In this document: positions 26,616 through 28,136 of the stretch, piece after piece
How positions within the stretch are numbered: position 1 is the stretch's first letter
Layout of the letters: the number at the start of each line of letters is the position of its first letter
DNA from: Seminavis robusta
Taxonomy: Eukaryota > Bacillariophyta > Bacillariophyceae > Naviculales > Naviculaceae
Reading direction: 5' to 3'
Length of the DNA stretch: 28,136 nt
Assembly: GCA_903772945.1 (NCBI GenBank)
Contig: CAICTM010001498.1
Coordinates: forward strand, 1-28,136
Made by a program: the position numbers and the translations under genes
The notes under the pieces: generated by a model
What the model was told of the DNA's origin: nothing
What the model saw: the letters and a program-made list of their open reading frames with translations, nothing else
Databases searched by the model: none

Positions 26616-27364
26616 GGTATCATGGAGGGTAACCGAGAGGAACGGTAGTCTAAATCAATGTTGTGGCGCTGCGTGTAGAGAGAGCTGATTGTTACATGAA
26701 TGGTGAATGCTGCCTCGAGCTTGTGATCATCAAAGCAAATGATAGAAAAAGGTACACTGTACGCTGTACTCACCGGCTCACCGGTAGTTACGCGGTACAT
26801 GTATCGGTGGTCCTGCTTTCTCCACTTCCGGCACAGTACCAGGTACCAGGTACCAAGTACCACACATACATGTGGACGCATGTACGACATGTGTTGGGGA
26901 AGAGGAGGACTACTACTAGTAAACCTTAGCACCGCTCGACAAACAAGGATATAACAACCCAGATGACGTGTTCAAGCGATACTTGCATAAAATGTTTCCT
27001 CATAAGAGGGGTGTACAGGACGACCGAGGTTGCGCGCGGTTAGATTACGGCGGTTTGGGGTTGGGGTTAACCTAATTAACGGGTTTAGAGAGTTGGGTCG
27101 ACTTTTCATGGATTAAATTAGCTGGCGGGTTTGGTCTCTGGTGTTCCGTGTGAAATTGCACAACTCTCTAGCGGTGTGGTTTCTGATTGGTTGGATATGT
27201 GCTTACCAGTGACACTACCTGGTAAGACTACTTTGCGACGCCAAGACCAGAAGTGCTTACCGGTGACGATTAGTCGTGACACGAAAGGATGCATGGAGGG
27301 TTGTGCTACTACGGCTAAGGCTATGCTACAGGGCTAAAGGGCTAAGGGTAAAGGGCTAAGATGG
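26616..27364. other. Non-coding stretch with microrepeats
   Basis: No gene is seen. CAGGTAC-type repeats lie at about 26835-26860, two copies of GTGCTTACC.GTGAC at about 27198 and 27254, and a GGGCTAA repeat at 27330-27360 just past the stop of the next minus-strand gene. Confidence 0.45.
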
Positions 27365-27730
27365 TTATAGCTGCCAGTCTAATGTCTTGATGGCCAGGGC
27401 TCGTAATTCGCGGTACATCGTTTTGGTGCTGTTCTTGAGTAGTTTGCGTCTTTTGCTGTAGAGGATGTCAAGGGCTGTTCCTACTGTTAGGATTTCGACG
27501 TCGCAATGCTCTGCTAGGTCGTTGTAGTGCTCAATGGCTTCGTCGCTATTGGGGTCGACGGCGAGTAAGAAGTAACCTTTGATTTTCTTTGGTTCACTTA
27601 CATAGACTGCTCCGAAGACGGCGGGTTTCATCAGGATGGATCTCATTGTCTTGATGTCATCGGCTTCAGGGTTGTGAAGGATGAACAATCCGTGGCCTAG
27701 GTTGGTGTCGAGGGGTACATCGAGGGCCAT
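27365..27730 (-). CDS. Small Rep-domain-like protein C (121 aa)
   Basis: The ATG at 27730 starts the frame. GHGLFILHNPEADDI (12-26) resembles Rep motif I (FTLNNP followed by an acidic stretch). VFGAVYVSEPKKIKGYFLL (38-56) fits the strand leading to motif II with HLQG replaced by KIKG. EILTVGTALDILYSKRRK (79-96) resembles the GT...YCxK motif III region, with Y91 kept and a nearby lysine. The motif II histidine is gone and no helicase domain follows. It shares the IKG and VGT landmarks with protein B. It is probably a Rep-derived DNA-binding or accessory protein, and a NANTATTAC hairpin lies 214 bp upstream. Similarity is by eye only. Confidence 0.45.
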   Translation of the reverse strand: MALDVPLDTNLGHGLFILHNPEADDIKTMRSILMKPAVFGAVYVSEPKKIKGYFLLAVDPNSDEAIEHYNDLAEHCDVEILTVGTALDILYSKRRKLLKNSTKTMYRELRALAIKTLDWQL

Positions 27731-28136
27731 GGTCGGCGGTGGTTGTTGGGGTCCTTCGGTGGTCTCGAGGTTGGAAATAATGAGGGTGTGGTGGTTCTAT
27801 CAGTGAATTTGTTACCTGTTACCACTTACTTGCTAGGTTGCGGTGAGCGAGTACACCGGGACTAGAAAGAGATAAAAGGGAAATCTTTAATTAAAGTTTG
27901 GCCCGTGTTAGCTGTTACTATACTAAAGGAGTAGAGGGGCCATGGGTCCGAGGTGACGTAATAATGAGATTTGTCACCTTGGACCTCTTTATATCACATG
28001 GGGGCTTGGTAGGGTTGTGGTTAGGGACCTACGATCATGGTGGAACTGGGTAGGGTTAGCCATGACAAACTGTGATTTACTCCACACCAAAAACCTAAGG
28101 AACACAAGATCCCACATAGCCGACCGTCTAGGGATA
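27731..28136. other. Upstream region of protein C
   Basis: No gene. It holds the candidate origin hairpin (27945-27985) and a TTTAATTAAA palindrome at about 27888-27897. The rest to the window end shows nothing recognisable. Confidence 0.45.
27945..27985 (-). promoter_or_regulatory. Candidate CRESS-type origin hairpin with a single nonanucleotide
   Basis: GGTCCGAGGTGAC (27945-27957) pairs with GTCACCTTGGACC (27973-27985): 12 of 13 positions are Watson-Crick and one is G/T. The 15-nt loop, read on the minus strand, ends in CATTATTAC (27966-27958), which fits NANTATTAC and directly abuts the 3' arm, as in the hairpin at 11132-11174. Functional use is inferred from established CRESS origins. 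Confidence 0.55.

Noticed and set aside
1..28136. CRISPR arrays and bacterial-type operons
   Set aside because: The repeats present are tandem without spacers, and the gene spacing, intron and retroelements are eukaryotic.

Overview
The window looks like nuclear DNA of a pennate diatom (Seminavis/Phaeodactylum-like). This is an inference from five things: CoDi-type Ty1/copia remnants, a vanadium-haloperoxidase-family secreted protein, a TFIIB-like gene with a short GT-AG intron, a transposon protein of a kind I associate with diatom genomes, and long non-coding stretches rich in small repeats. It is an accessory region with many transposons; only two genes (haloperoxidase-like and TFIIB-like) look like ordinary host genes.

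Layout. 1-3030: a badly decayed copia pol gene on the minus strand, abutting an open 226-aa minus-strand frame (3031-3711). 4269-12215: the most interesting block. It holds an intact 762-aa tyrosine-recombinase-like protein (+), a small convergent gene (-), an intact 386-aa CRESS-DNA-type Rep with HUH endonuclease and superfamily 3 helicase motifs (+), a hairpin- and palindrome-rich region, a 17-bp tandem repeat, and two small divergent genes (9081-9500 -, 9570-9878 +). The two small proteins look like stand-alone Rep endonuclease domains that have lost catalytic residues. These are followed by a 3 x 79-bp repeat, a frameshifted gene (10144-10951 -), a hairpin whose loop carries two tandem copies of the CRESS origin nonanucleotide (NANTATTAC), and a 453-bp foldback MITE with 22-bp terminal inverted repeats. 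12226-13272: an intact HNH-like protein. 13273-16126: non-coding, with several local duplications. 16127-18947: a frameshifted transposon protein gene, followed by a frameshifted minus-strand gene (19084-19776). 20388-22181: a haloperoxidase-like secreted protein (-). 23680-25713: a two-exon TFIIB-like gene (+). 26034-26615: a hypothetical gene with an internal 29-residue duplication (-). 27365-27730: a third small Rep-domain-like protein (-), with a second NANTATTAC hairpin 214 bp upstream of its start codon.

Main idea. The window seems to hold parts of one or more integrated CRESS-type replicons in an algal chromosome. The Rep, the degenerate mini-Reps and the NANTATTAC hairpins are the replication parts. 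The tyrosine recombinase next to Rep could supply integration and excision. The intact long frames, compared with the decayed copia and transposon genes around them, suggest a recent or selected element. All functional assignments rest on motif reading by eye; no database search was possible.
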